A stretch of 53,806 bases of DNA from Dysgonamonadaceae bacterium (lineage in GTDB: Bacteria > Bacteroidota > Bacteroidia > Bacteroidales > Azobacteroidaceae). Below the pieces are notes generated by a model. That model did no database searches, was not told the origin of the DNA, and saw only the letters and a list, made by a program, of their open reading frames with translations. Each line of letters begins with the position of its first letter. Positions within the stretch are counted from its first letter, which is position 1. The stretch lies in contig JAIRVZ010000056.1 in assembly GCA_031253625.1 (NCBI GenBank), positions 1-53,806 of the forward strand, written 5' to 3'. The position numbers were made by a program, and so were the translations under genes. Below are positions 1-8,155 of the stretch, piece after piece.

Positions 1-13
1 TTTTCAATGCGTT

Positions 14-643
14 TTACCAATACTTTTCGTTAGGATTCCCATACAGGGCTATAACTCCTTCCGTATCATTCTTTTTCTTTGCACGGAGGTAGGATACTGC
101 AATATTCTTGTTCGTGTAATACTGTACAAGATTCCTGTATTCTTTCATCCGGCTATAGACTCTTTCAACCTCATCCATCCGTTCCTTGTCACTCATTGAA
201 AGGGAGGTAACGGTAGTGACGGTTCTAAGTTCCGAAACAAGTGAACTGCTTTCTTCCAGCAGTTTTGCATAGCCCATAGCAATGGCCGAAAGTTCTTCCA
301 CTGAATAGTTCGGGTCGGATAGCATCTTTTGGAAATTGTTTACATAAATATCCGAAATTTCGCCTACCATAAGGATAGTCAGCTGAACTTTACGGGCATC
401 TTTTACAAGATTGTTTACAGACTTCAAGGCATCATAGTATTGCTTTCCCTGCTGGTAAATCTTGACTGTTTCGTCAAAACTTTTGAGCATGGTAGCTGCC
501 GTCGAGGATGTTTGCACAATCTGGTTGGTGCTGTTAACGATACTTGTTGCGATGTTGGACGGATCTATTACCGCCCACTGTCCAAACAGATGGCAAGTGC
601 AACAAAACATTGCCATAGACAGTATTAAAATTTTCTGTTTCAT
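14..643 (-). CDS. traI: Conjugal transfer protein TraI-like (DUF4141)
   Basis: Secreted or periplasmic component of the Bacteroidetes conjugation apparatus, by position and family resemblance. The 209-aa protein starts with a clear signal peptide (residues 1-21, ending ...CHLFG before QWAVIDPSN), followed by a largely helical body of the kind in DUF4141/TraI proteins. DUF4141 proteins sit after TraG in CTnDOT-like elements, as here, 12 bp after the traG stop. No TraH-type small gene lies between them. The exact role is unknown; these proteins are thought to belong to the type IV secretion channel. The rest of the operon (traJ onward) would lie left of the window. Confidence 0.8.
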   Translation of the reverse strand: MKQKILILSMAMFCCTCHLFGQWAVIDPSNIATSIVNSTNQIVQTSSTAATMLKSFDETVKIYQQGKQYYDALKSVNNLVKDARKVQLTILMVGEISDIYVNNFQKMLSDPNYSVEELSAIAMGYAKLLEESSSLVSELRTVTTVTSLSMSDKERMDEVERVYSRMKEYRNLVQYYTNKNIAVSYLRAKKKNDTEGVIALYGNPNEKYW

Positions 644-655
644 AATCCTTAATTT

Positions 656-3139
656 TTAATTTTCTGAAAGTTGCTTAATCGCTAATTCAATATCTCCTCC
701 CGTTTTTTCGGTAAGTTGCTTCAACTCATGCTTTTCGGATTCTTCTGTGGTGTAGGCGAGATATTCCTGTTTTGATACTTCCGTGGCATAAACAGCCGAC
801 CAGGCGCCACCTAATCCTATCCATACCTCTTTATAAAGCCGGTTGGGACTGTTGGACATGTTAATCGAAAGTATCTGCGCCTTTTCTTTTTCGGTAAGTC
901 CCAGTAAGGATTGAATACTGTCGAATTTGTTCATGTATTTTCGCTGGTCAAGTAAAATCTTGCAATCCGAGTTGTTGATAATGGATTCCTTGACAATGGG
1001 AGAGGAAATAATATCATCTACTTCCTGAGTTACCACAATCGCTTCTCCGAAATGCTTTCTTACTGTTTTGAACAAATACTTCAGGTATTCGGCCATACCT
1101 TCCCTGGTCAAGGCTTTCCATGCTTCCTCGCATAGGAGTACTTTCCGTATTCCCTTTAGTCGCCTCATTTTGTTGAGATAGGTTTCCATGATGATAATGG
1201 TAACTATCGGAAGCAGGATTTTATGTTCCCTGATTTCATCAAGCTCAAATACGATAAACCGTTTATGCAATAAATCCAATTCCTTATCAGAATTAAGCAA
1301 AAAGTCATATTCTCCTCCCCGATAATAAGGTTCAAGAACATTCAGGAAATTATCAATATCAAATTCCTTTTCCTTTACGTTCTTTTTCTTCAGTGTCCAC
1401 CGGAAACTTCTGGAAATATATTCGTAAAATCCGTTAAAAGAAGGTTTTAGATTCCTGTCCGTCTGTATTCGCCGGATGTATCCGCTAACGGCATTCGAGA
1501 GTTGTACTTCTTCCGAACGGGTTGGGGCTTCGTTTTCCCGTTTCCATAAGGTCAGGATAAGCGTTTTAATGGATTCCTTCTTTTCAATATCGAAAGCGCC
1601 GTCGTCAGTATAAAAAGGATTGAAAGATATGGGATTCTTTTCCGTATAAGTAAAGTAAATCCCGTCCTCCCCTTTGGTTTTCCTTTTTATCAGGTTGCAC
1701 AGTCCTTCGTAGGAATTTCCGGTGTCGATAAGTACAATATGTGCACCTTGCTCCCAGTATTGGCGACAGAGGTGGTTCGTGAAAAAGGACTTTCCTGAAC
1801 CCGATGGCCCAAGTATAAACTTGTTCCGGTTGGTGGTAATTCCGCGTTTCATCGGTAAATCCGATATATCCACATGGACGGGTTTTCCTGAAACTCGGTC
1901 GGATAGCTTGATACCAAAGGGACTGGGCGAACTCTTGTAATTTGTTTCTCCAATAAATAAACAAAGCGCAGGTTCGATAAAGGTGTAAAATGCTTCTTCG
2001 CTTGGAAAATCCGCAGCATTGCCCGGAATAGCTGCCCAGAAAAGAGTTGCGGCATCAGTTGTATTATGCCTTGGCTGACATTCCATAAGAGCCAGTTGGC
2101 TACCCGCTTCATTACGGATACGTTTTAACTCCCTGACGTCGTCCGACCATGCCATTACGTTAAAGTGCATCCGTATAGAAGTCAATCCGAGACTATGCGC
2201 TTCGTTCAGGTATTTTTCCGTCCACTCCTTATTAATTTGGTTGCTTCTCGAATAGCGGGAAAGCGAGTGCATATTTCGGGCTTTCTTTTCAAACATGCGA
2301 AGATTTTCCGAGCTGTCATCCAAAAACAGATACTGGTTCACTACATGGTCACATGAGAGAAGTAATCCTACGGGAGATGCAAACGACAAGCGGCAATCAC
2401 TACGGTCTGTCGACAGTTTTTCGTATCGCACATCTGTTGTTATTTGTCCCGGCAAGTCTTCTGTATCAGAAAGGGTATGAACAGATACCATTTTGTTGCC
2501 AATCCGAATACCGTCGGCGCCAAGTTCGATGTCTTCCAAACAGGTCATTTCATCAAGTGATAACGAAAAGTATTTTTCGACAATTCCCGATTTCTCTGCC
2601 GTTCCGGTAATTTCGTCAGTTGTAAGGCGCGTAAGGCGGATAAAACCCGAATCATTGATGATGCGTTCAAATTGTCCGACAGACTCCAGAAACTTTGTTG
2701 CTGTTTCCGTGTTTACTTCTTTCGGAATAATAAATCCCCTGCAAAGGGTTGAAAAATTACTCTGTATTTTCATCCGTTCCTTTGTCGTTTTGGTAAGGTA
2801 AAGGAAACAACTGTGATTGAGATATGGGCGTTCATTGAAGTGCATCTCAAAACTGCGTGAGAGAAAGCTCATATTTTCGTGCGTTAAATCTGCCTGGTAG
2901 TTTTCACTGATAAAAAAATCCTGTTTGTGGACGATGCTGTAATCCGGCAGTATCTTGACTGCTTTCGCCCATGTTGAATGCATGGTTTCATACTCCCCGT
3001 GTGTTACGGTAAAGAGTTCCGGCAACTCGACCCTGAAAGCAACCGTTATGTCTGCATCCTTGGAGATAATGCAACCTTCCTCAACCGCCAATAGCGGAAA
3101 ACGGCTTTCCAGAGTAGTAGCTTTGAGTGTATTTCTCAT
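656..3139 (-). CDS. traG: TraG-family VirB4-like conjugation ATPase
   Basis: Cytoplasmic ATPase that powers the type IV secretion channel. Walker A GPSGSGKS is at about residues 444-451; Walker B-like segments FIVFELDEI and KVLLCEEAW follow, as in VirB4/TraG proteins. The N-terminal half carries the CagE/TraE/VirB4-type domain. I place the start at 3139 (MRNTLKATTLESRF), giving 827 aa, because this ATG overlaps the traF stop as ATGA, the usual coupling in this operon. An upstream in-frame extension to 3322 only reads through traF in another frame. Family and operon position make this assignment secure. Confidence 0.93.
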   Translation of the reverse strand: MRNTLKATTLESRFPLLAVEEGCIISKDADITVAFRVELPELFTVTHGEYETMHSTWAKAVKILPDYSIVHKQDFFISENYQADLTHENMSFLSRSFEMHFNERPYLNHSCFLYLTKTTKERMKIQSNFSTLCRGFIIPKEVNTETATKFLESVGQFERIINDSGFIRLTRLTTDEITGTAEKSGIVEKYFSLSLDEMTCLEDIELGADGIRIGNKMVSVHTLSDTEDLPGQITTDVRYEKLSTDRSDCRLSFASPVGLLLSCDHVVNQYLFLDDSSENLRMFEKKARNMHSLSRYSRSNQINKEWTEKYLNEAHSLGLTSIRMHFNVMAWSDDVRELKRIRNEAGSQLALMECQPRHNTTDAATLFWAAIPGNAADFPSEEAFYTFIEPALCLFIGETNYKSSPSPFGIKLSDRVSGKPVHVDISDLPMKRGITTNRNKFILGPSGSGKSFFTNHLCRQYWEQGAHIVLIDTGNSYEGLCNLIKRKTKGEDGIYFTYTEKNPISFNPFYTDDGAFDIEKKESIKTLILTLWKRENEAPTRSEEVQLSNAVSGYIRRIQTDRNLKPSFNGFYEYISRSFRWTLKKKNVKEKEFDIDNFLNVLEPYYRGGEYDFLLNSDKELDLLHKRFIVFELDEIREHKILLPIVTIIIMETYLNKMRRLKGIRKVLLCEEAWKALTREGMAEYLKYLFKTVRKHFGEAIVVTQEVDDIISSPIVKESIINNSDCKILLDQRKYMNKFDSIQSLLGLTEKEKAQILSINMSNSPNRLYKEVWIGLGGAWSAVYATEVSKQEYLAYTTEESEKHELKQLTEKTGGDIELAIKQLSEN

Positions 3140-3462
3140 ACGGCAACCTCCTTTCTTTTTTGAAACAGCCTGTAAACCGCTCGCCGGTTGATAAGATAGC
3201 GCGGATGCTGCCACAGGGCAAGTATTTTCATCAATCCATGTTCCCCATACTTTGTATTCAGCATAAAGGTCAACCATACAAGAATAGTTGCGGCAACTAT
3301 CCCAACACCGATGCAAATCCACTGATTTATCCCTGCCATATACATAATGACAAAAAAGATAAATATGGAAAGCAACCCTACAGCAAAGATGAAAAGATAC
3401 TGTGCCCTTAATCCTTTGAATTCCACACTTCGTCCGATACCTTTATTGATATTGTATTCCAT
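3136..3462 (-). CDS. traF: Conjugal transfer membrane protein TraF-like (DUF4133)
   Basis: A 108-aa inner-membrane protein with two adjacent hydrophobic segments (about residues 23-43 and 46-66), N-terminal MEYNINKGIGRSVEFKGL and a basic C-terminus. This matches DUF4133/TraF of Bacteroides conjugative transposons, which resembles VirB3. It lies between traE and traG, and its stop overlaps the traG start. The probable role is a small membrane subunit of the mating channel, working next to the TraG ATPase. Confidence 0.85.
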   Translation of the reverse strand: MEYNINKGIGRSVEFKGLRAQYLFIFAVGLLSIFIFFVIMYMAGINQWICIGVGIVAATILVWLTFMLNTKYGEHGLMKILALWQHPRYLINRRAVYRLFQKRKEVAV

Positions 3463-3475
3463 AACATTTTAGGAA

Positions 3476-3811
3476 TTAAAGGAAAAACGAACGCAGGATG
3501 GTAGCGGCAACAATCAGGAAAACACAGGCGCCGAACCACGAGGCAGCGGTTTTACTTGTATCTTGATCGCCGGAACTGAATTTTGAATACACTTTAATTG
3601 AACCGATTAGCCCCACAACAGCTCCTATGGCATAAATCAGTTTGGTTGCCGGATCAAAGTAAGAGGTAACCATCGTAGTAGCTTCCGTAATACCCGCTGT
3701 ACCGTTACCCTGTGCGAATGCGTTGACAGCAGTCATAAAGAAAGCTGCCAACAGGAAAAACTTTTCCCGTGTCATAAAAATTGTTTTTTTCATTGTTTTG
3801 AACTTTTTCAT
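3476..3811 (-). CDS. traE: Conjugal transfer pilin-like membrane protein TraE (DUF4134)
   Basis: Small secreted or membrane protein with a signal peptide ending ...NAFAQ, then two hydrophobic segments (IYAIGAVVGLIGSIKVY and FGACVFLIVAATILRSFF). This is the layout of VirB2-like pilins and of DUF4134/TraE. The linker motif FSSGDQDTSK is typical of the family. Start choice is uncertain: the longest reading begins at 3811, but MTREKFFLLAAFF at 3775 would give a cleaner signal peptide. It precedes traF by 13 bp in the leftward tra operon. Confidence 0.85.
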   Translation of the reverse strand: MKKFKTMKKTIFMTREKFFLLAAFFMTAVNAFAQGNGTAGITEATTMVTSYFDPATKLIYAIGAVVGLIGSIKVYSKFSSGDQDTSKTAASWFGACVFLIVAATILRSFFL

Positions 3812-3816
3812 TATGA

Positions 3817-4509
3817 TTACACAAAATTTTTTATGTCAAAATCGAGTGGAACCTGTCGTATCCCGTCGGTACTTCCGGTCTTTTCGGCTAATCGTTTGCG
3901 GTAAGCTGTTAGATGCAGGTTTACCAATTCTCCCACGATGTCCTCCCTTCCGGGTGCGCTCTGCACTAATTGTTCAAACATATCTGTTCGGCGAATTTCT
4001 ATCAATACCCCTCCTGCCTGTTCTTTCTCCTGCAAAATAGCAGTATCGTGATGTACCACTGTTCTGATAGAAGCTCCCATTTCTTCGAAAGTCGAGCCTT
4101 CGGCCAGCATAATGCCGGCATATAGCCAGGGCTCTTCCTCTTCATTATTATCGTCCGGGACATCAGTTTCATCATCGTTTTCGTATTCTATCGGAACGTC
4201 GATGTCCATCGGCTCATTATTTTCCCCGCCGGGTACTGTTACAGGTAAATTCTCCCCGTTTGACGCGGCAAATATATCGTGATTTCCAATCGCTTTTTTC
4301 TGATTTTCGCCTCTGGAAGCTTCTGGCAGCGAGTGGCTCAGGTCAAAAAGACTTTTTCCGATAATATCCTCATCCGGCGTTTTTTCGGTGGCAGCCTCCG
4401 GCACTGATTGGCACCGGCTTTTACGATGAGTGGAAATACGATTGTATAGCAGATACACGACCACCCAAAAAAGGTAAAGCGCAACGAGAGTAATAAGCAG
4501 AACTTTCAT
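3817..4509 (-). CDS. traD: Conjugal transfer protein TraD-like
   Basis: A 230-aa protein with one N-terminal membrane anchor (about residues 2-22), a basic stretch, then a long acidic, low-complexity linker (around residues 85-125, including a DDNNEEEEPW stretch). It ends in a folded-looking C-terminal part beginning near AGIMLAEGSTFEEMG. By position between the DUF3408 gene and the DUF4134 gene it corresponds to TraD/TraC of CTnDOT-like elements. The function is not established, and the assignment rests mainly on gene order and the anchor-linker-domain layout. Confidence 0.65.
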   Translation of the reverse strand: MKVLLITLVALYLFWVVVYLLYNRISTHRKSRCQSVPEAATEKTPDEDIIGKSLFDLSHSLPEASRGENQKKAIGNHDIFAASNGENLPVTVPGGENNEPMDIDVPIEYENDDETDVPDDNNEEEEPWLYAGIMLAEGSTFEEMGASIRTVVHHDTAILQEKEQAGGVLIEIRRTDMFEQLVQSAPGREDIVGELVNLHLTAYRKRLAEKTGSTDGIRQVPLDFDIKNFV

Positions 4510-4524
4510 ACAAGGGGATCAGTA

Positions 4525-4959
4525 TTAAAAAATTCCTTCATTTTTTTTGTCATACAGCGTAGTAATCTCATCCTGATACATGGAAAAATGATGTTCCAAC
4601 ACATTGTCCAGGAAGTTAAATAGTGAGAGTTCCCCTCCGCCAATGACACGCACAATTTTCAGAATGCGGTCATGGTATACCTTGCGTATGTAAACTGTCT
4701 TACTTTCCCGCACGGTAACACCGCGTGTTTCCTTGATAAACAGGCTTTCATAGTCCTGTGTCTTGCCCCGGCGGCGACGGTTTTCTTCTTTTGGGGATTC
4801 GGGAATGTCCGTCAATTCCGATTCTTCTAACACGGACGTGTCCTTGCTTTCTTTAACTTCCTTTACCATTTGCAAGTGATTGGGAGTACGAAACGAGTGG
4901 ATGATGCTTTCTGCATCAATGCCGCTCAAATCCGTTTTGTCTCGGTTGTTCTTAGCCAT
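4525..4959 (-). CDS. traB: DUF3408 protein, TraB-like
   Basis: A 144-aa soluble protein. The C-terminal half (about residues 80-135) has the DUF3408 pattern: VYIRKVYHDRILKIVRVIGG followed by a hydrophobic segment LFNFLDNVLEHHF. The N-terminal half is charged and probably disordered. DUF3408 proteins lie next to a ParA-like gene at the head of tra operons in Bacteroidetes ICEs, as here, 8 bp after the traA stop. Some have a ribbon-helix-helix-like fold, so DNA binding with the ParA partner is plausible but inferred. Confidence 0.8.
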   Translation of the reverse strand: MAKNNRDKTDLSGIDAESIIHSFRTPNHLQMVKEVKESKDTSVLEESELTDIPESPKEENRRRRGKTQDYESLFIKETRGVTVRESKTVYIRKVYHDRILKIVRVIGGGELSLFNFLDNVLEHHFSMYQDEITTLYDKKNEGIF

Positions 4960-4967
4960 AACTTTTC

Positions 4968-5720
4968 TTATTTAATAAGTTCGAGGATTTCATCGGTAAG
5001 CGCATCAAGATTACTGCCTTTTACCAGCGTTTTATCGGCAGGGAAAAGTGTGGAACGGAACAAAGCTTTATGAGTTGAGGATTGTTCCCTGCGGAACCGC
5101 TTGCTATCAGGCAGGAAGGTTTTTAAAACCTGTAACTGCAAATTCTCAATAACTTCTTCATACACATCGTAGAGTTCCGTTTTTTCACGACCATCCACAA
5201 GATTCCACAGAAGATAAAGTCCTTTTATTTTCGCCTTTCCGGTAGTGACAAGCTGTTGGTTCAGTACCACAGCAAAGCGCAATGTACTTTCCATCACTAC
5301 GCGGTCAGCACTGATGGGCGAAAAGATATAATCCATCTGTGAGAGGGTACGGATTACATCAGGGTTATTTACCGTTCCGGGCAAATCGAAAAAGATATAA
5401 TCGAACTCTCCCGTTTGGGATAGTTCCGATGCTACTTCCACAGCCGTTTCCGGAGTACTGCTAACCACCGGATAGGCTTTGCGGCCAATGGCGGTAAACT
5501 GCTCATATGCCATCAGTTTGTAGTGCTCGTCCTCCATAACCGCTTTCAGGTCGCGTTCACGCATTTCCACAATACTGCATTGAGGGTAATCACAATCGAC
5601 CACGGCAACATTGTACCCCTTCACATAGTGCAGATAGCTTGCTACCAGCACCGTTAATGTTGTTTTTCCTGCGCCTCCCTTCTGGGTGGAGAACGCCACG
5701 TACTTGCTTTCCTTTTTCAT
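4968..5720 (-). CDS. traA: ParA-family ATPase, TraA-like
   Basis: First gene of the leftward tra operon. The 250-aa protein has the deviant Walker A motif KGGAGKTT at residues 14-21, the D-CDYPQCS motif (AVVDCDYPQCS) and the FFDLPG Walker B segment, all typical of ParA/MinD ATPases. In CTnDOT-like elements TraA heads the tra genes and may help position or partition the element or the transfer machinery. It is followed by the DUF3408 partner. About 350 nt of leader separate it from the putative promoter at 6074-6081. Confidence 0.88.
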   Translation of the reverse strand: MKKESKYVAFSTQKGGAGKTTLTVLVASYLHYVKGYNVAVVDCDYPQCSIVEMRERDLKAVMEDEHYKLMAYEQFTAIGRKAYPVVSSTPETAVEVASELSQTGEFDYIFFDLPGTVNNPDVIRTLSQMDYIFSPISADRVVMESTLRFAVVLNQQLVTTGKAKIKGLYLLWNLVDGREKTELYDVYEEVIENLQLQVLKTFLPDSKRFRREQSSTHKALFRSTLFPADKTLVKGSNLDALTDEILELIK

Positions 5721-5829
5721 CGTCTTAATTTTTTAATTGTTTTTGTTTACTCCAAACTATATATATATTCTACGATATTTCTATGCTCTTTGCGTATGCC
5801 GGTATGCAGGTACATCCATCCTTGTGTGT

Positions 5830-5933
5830 CTATGTATGCTGTTGCGCTGTTGCATTGTTATGCTGTTGCGTAAGTGCGCTGTTGCATTGTTGCGCTGGTA
5901 TGCACCTGCATTTGTGCGTTCTTGCATGTATCC
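5830..5933. repeat. 8-bp-periodic degenerate tandem repeat in the tra leader
   Basis: Read in 8-bp steps from 5830, this tract is a run of related octamers. GCTGTTGC occurs exactly at 5838, 5846, 5862 and 5878, always on the same 8-bp phase, with variants such as ATTGTTGC (5886) and GTTCTTGC (5918) between and after them. A weaker 8-bp rhythm seems to continue to about 6060. Eight is not a multiple of three, and the open frames across the tract give low-complexity Cys/Leu-rich peptides, so it is unlikely to be coding. It would lie in the 5' leader of the tra transcript. Confidence 0.75.
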
Positions 5934-6073
5934 GCAGGCAGAAATGTGTTCATTCACACACTTACATTGTTACATCCGTATATCACTAAACACATGTCTG
6001 CATTCATACATAATTACATATTTTGTTATACACTTGCTTACACAGATGCGTACCTGAATATGTAATTACGCTA

Positions 6074-6081
6074 CAAATAAA
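6074..6081 (-). promoter_or_regulatory. Candidate -7 element for the leftward tra operon
   Basis: On the minus strand this reads TTTATTTG, one mismatch from the Bacteroidetes -7 consensus TAnnTTTG. It lies 73 bp downstream of the first half-site of the inverted YGCCA array at 6119-6154. That is nearly the same spacing as at the mobC and DUF3945 promoters. The transcript would have a leader of about 345 nt before traA. Confidence 0.5.
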
Positions 6082-6118
6082 CAGCTTTATTTTATGCTCT
6101 TTTTAAATTCTTAGGGCT

Positions 6119-6154
6119 TGGCAGCATCTGGCGCCGAAATGGCAGCTTCCGGCA
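6119..6154 (-). promoter_or_regulatory. YGCCA array A (four half-sites) upstream of tra
   Basis: On the plus strand TGGCA, TGGCG, TGGCA and CGGCA begin at 6119, 6129, 6140 and 6150. On the minus strand these are four direct YGCCA-type half-sites with 10-11-10 spacing, one per helical turn. The same array in the same orientation relative to its promoter precedes mobC (20157) and DUF3945 (23238). The probable function is an activator binding site for conjugation operons. Confidence 0.7.
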
Positions 6155-6189
6155 CAATACGTTATCATTTAGGCAGATAAACTTCATTC

Positions 6190-6197
6190 TACCTTTG
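6190..6197 (+). promoter_or_regulatory. Bacteroidetes-type -7 promoter element (mobAB)
   Basis: TACCTTTG is a perfect match to TAnnTTTG. It reads rightward toward mobA at 6450, with the probable oriT lying between, so mobAB transcription would cross oriT. Confidence 0.55.
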
Positions 6198-6298
6198 CAC
6201 TCGGTAGCATCCGGCGCATCGAAGATGCCTGTAATAGATTTAGGCAATCTTTTAATATCTGCCCTTGAAGGCAGATTTTATTTGCTCCGAAGCAAATA

Positions 6299-6393
6299 GC
6301 AAGCTGTGTTTTGAGTTACTCGATATTGCTTCGGTAACTCAAAACGCTTGCCCCACAAGGGGGATAATGGCAACACTTCCGAAGTCGTGTTGC
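6299..6393. other. Probable origin of transfer (oriT)
   Basis: This noncoding stretch directly upstream of mobA is dense in inverted repeats. A 12-bp perfect inverted repeat (6308-6319 with 6334-6345) is extended by GCAAGC (6299-6304) and GCTTGC (6346-6351). It is followed by CCCC/GGGG (6351-6354, 6359-6362) and a 7-bp inverted repeat GCAACAC/GTGTTGC (6370-6376, 6387-6393). Inverted repeats beside the mob genes are the usual form of relaxase recognition sites. The nic position cannot be assigned by eye. Confidence 0.55.
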
Positions 6394-6449
6394 GTGGTAT
6401 TAACGGCTGCCCTGTAAGCAGCGAAACAGTATAAAGTTTAGGCATATAT

Positions 6450-6878
6450 ATGGAAAAAGAGAGGAAAAATCTTGGCAAACGCGGTAAAGGGGGACGTCCA
6501 CAGGAGGACAACCCCGCCAGGCACTGCGTAATGGTACGTTTTACCGATACGGAAAACGCACGTTTCCTGACGCTTTTTGAACAGTCGGGCATGTATGCCA
6601 AAGCGCTTTTTATAAAGGCAAGGGTATTTGATGAAACCTTCCGCGTGGTAAAAACCGACCGTACAACGCTCGAATATGTGACTAAACTAACCTCATTTCA
6701 TGCACAATTTCGTGCGCTGGGAGTCAATTATAATCAAGTGGTAAAGGAATTGCATTCGCATTTTTCGGAGAAAAAAGCCCTTGCTTTTCTCTATAAATTG
6801 GAAAATATTACACGCGAACTGGTAGCATTAAGCAAGCAAGTTGTACAGTTGTCGGAAGAGTTTAAAGAGAAATTTTAA
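6450..6878 (+). CDS. mobA: Mobilization accessory protein MobA (relaxosome)
   Basis: A 142-aa basic protein with an N-terminal RGKGGRP segment, a ribbon-helix-helix-like region (CVMVRFTDTENARF) and a C-terminal helical part. The RALGVNYNQVVKEL segment is characteristic of plasmid mobilization MobC/MobA accessory proteins. Such proteins bind oriT and load the relaxase. It sits just after the inverted-repeat-rich oriT candidate and 17 bp before the relaxase gene. I use the CTn naming in which MobA is the accessory protein and MobB the relaxase. Confidence 0.85.
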   Translation: MEKERKNLGKRGKGGRPQEDNPARHCVMVRFTDTENARFLTLFEQSGMYAKALFIKARVFDETFRVVKTDRTTLEYVTKLTSFHAQFRALGVNYNQVVKELHSHFSEKKALAFLYKLENITRELVALSKQVVQLSEEFKEKF

Positions 6879-6895
6879 TCAGTAATTGAATAAAA

Positions 6896-8143
6896 ATGGT
6901 AGCTAAAATCAATACCGGAAGCAGTCTTTATGGTGCGCTTTCTTACAATCAGGAGAAAGTGGACGAGGGATTGGGAAAAGTCATAGCATCCAATCTGGTA
7001 TGTGAACCAACAGACGGACGGTTTAACGTATCGGCTTGTGCAGCTGATTTTGCACGGTGGATACCTTCGCTCGAACATCTCCCCACTAAAAAGCCGGTAA
7101 TACATATTTCGCTCAATCCGCATCCTGACGATAAATTATCAGATAATCAATTGGCAGACATTGGAAGGGAATATATGGAACGTTTGGGTTATGGCGGACA
7201 ACCTTATCTTATTTTCAAACACGAAGATACTGGGCGTGAACACATACATATTGTGTCGCTGCGTGTGGATTGCGATGGCAAATTGATAAAGGATAGCTTT
7301 GAACGCAAGCGTAGCAAAGAAATTACCGAATTGCTGGAGCAGAAATATGAACTGATTCCTGCTGAAGGAAGGAAGCAATCTGAACAATGGCAACTTACGC
7401 CGGTAGATGCCACTCGTGGTAACCTGAAAAAACAGATTGCTTCTGTGATAAAACCGTTGGTGTCCATGTATAAATTTCAAACATTAGGCGAATACCGCGC
7501 CCTGCTTTCCTTATATAATATAGGATTAGAAGAAGTCAAAGGCGAAGTAAGGGAAAAACCATACAAAGGGTTAGTGTACTGTGCATTGGACAAGGAGGGA
7601 AACAAGGTCGGAACGCCGCTTAAATCTTCACTATTCGGTAAACTGGTTGGTTATGACGGACTGGAAAAACGTATGATAAAATCGGGAGAACAAATCAAGC
7701 AACACGGGTTCCGAGAACGCGCGAAGACAGCAGTAACCGGAGCCATAAATTCTGCTTACAGTGAAAGCGAATTACGAGCGAAGCTGCAGGCTATGAATAT
7801 TGACTTGATACTCAGAAGAAACGACGAAGGGCGTATTTATGGGGTTACTTTTATCGACCATAACGAGCGTTGTGTATTCAATGGTTCACGTTTGGGCAAG
7901 GAGTTTTCAGCTAATGTGTTTAATGAGCGGTTTGAAAAACAACAATCTATCAGTGGCACACAATTAACACCTGCACCTTCGGTTAATCCACAGCCCATAG
8001 GAAAAACAAATATACATGATACCGGCGATATGCAGGGCAATTTATTTGCCTTTTTGCTACCCGATTCTGCAGGTAATTCCAATAACAATAATTATCCTGT
8101 TAGGAAACGGAAGAAAAAACGCAGGTATGGAAGGCAGATGTGA
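6896..8143 (+). CDS. mobB: Relaxase/mobilization nuclease MobB
   Basis: Nicks oriT and leads the transferred strand. The 415-aa protein has the relaxase N-terminus MVAKINTGSSLYGALSYNQEKV, the segment HISLNPHPDD and the metal-binding HxH motif (EHIHIVSLRVD, His116 and His118). These fit the MobP/PF03432 relaxase family of Bacteroides elements. The C-terminal third is poorly conserved and ends in a basic KRKKKRR stretch. mobC, usually directly downstream, is instead 12 kb away beyond a cargo block, and mobB converges on an FRG-domain gene 12 bp away. Confidence 0.9.
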   Translation: MVAKINTGSSLYGALSYNQEKVDEGLGKVIASNLVCEPTDGRFNVSACAADFARWIPSLEHLPTKKPVIHISLNPHPDDKLSDNQLADIGREYMERLGYGGQPYLIFKHEDTGREHIHIVSLRVDCDGKLIKDSFERKRSKEITELLEQKYELIPAEGRKQSEQWQLTPVDATRGNLKKQIASVIKPLVSMYKFQTLGEYRALLSLYNIGLEEVKGEVREKPYKGLVYCALDKEGNKVGTPLKSSLFGKLVGYDGLEKRMIKSGEQIKQHGFRERAKTAVTGAINSAYSESELRAKLQAMNIDLILRRNDEGRIYGVTFIDHNERCVFNGSRLGKEFSANVFNERFEKQQSISGTQLTPAPSVNPQPIGKTNIHDTGDMQGNLFAFLLPDSAGNSNNNNYPVRKRKKKRRYGRQM

Positions 8144-8155
8144 GTTATAATATAT

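Noticed and set aside
3139..3322. Longer start for traG
   Set aside because: The extension is traF read in another frame, and the ATG at 3139 overlaps the traF stop in the usual way.
5737..6065. Overlapping open frames of 60-106 codons giving Cys/Leu-rich peptides
   Set aside because: They arise from the 8-bp-periodic repeat and lie antisense to the tra leader. No codon signature or family is visible.
6245..6290. Hairpin TCTGCC...GGCAGA followed by T-rich sequence as a terminator
   Set aside because: There is no gene upstream on that strand to terminate. It is more likely part of the oriT-region repeats.
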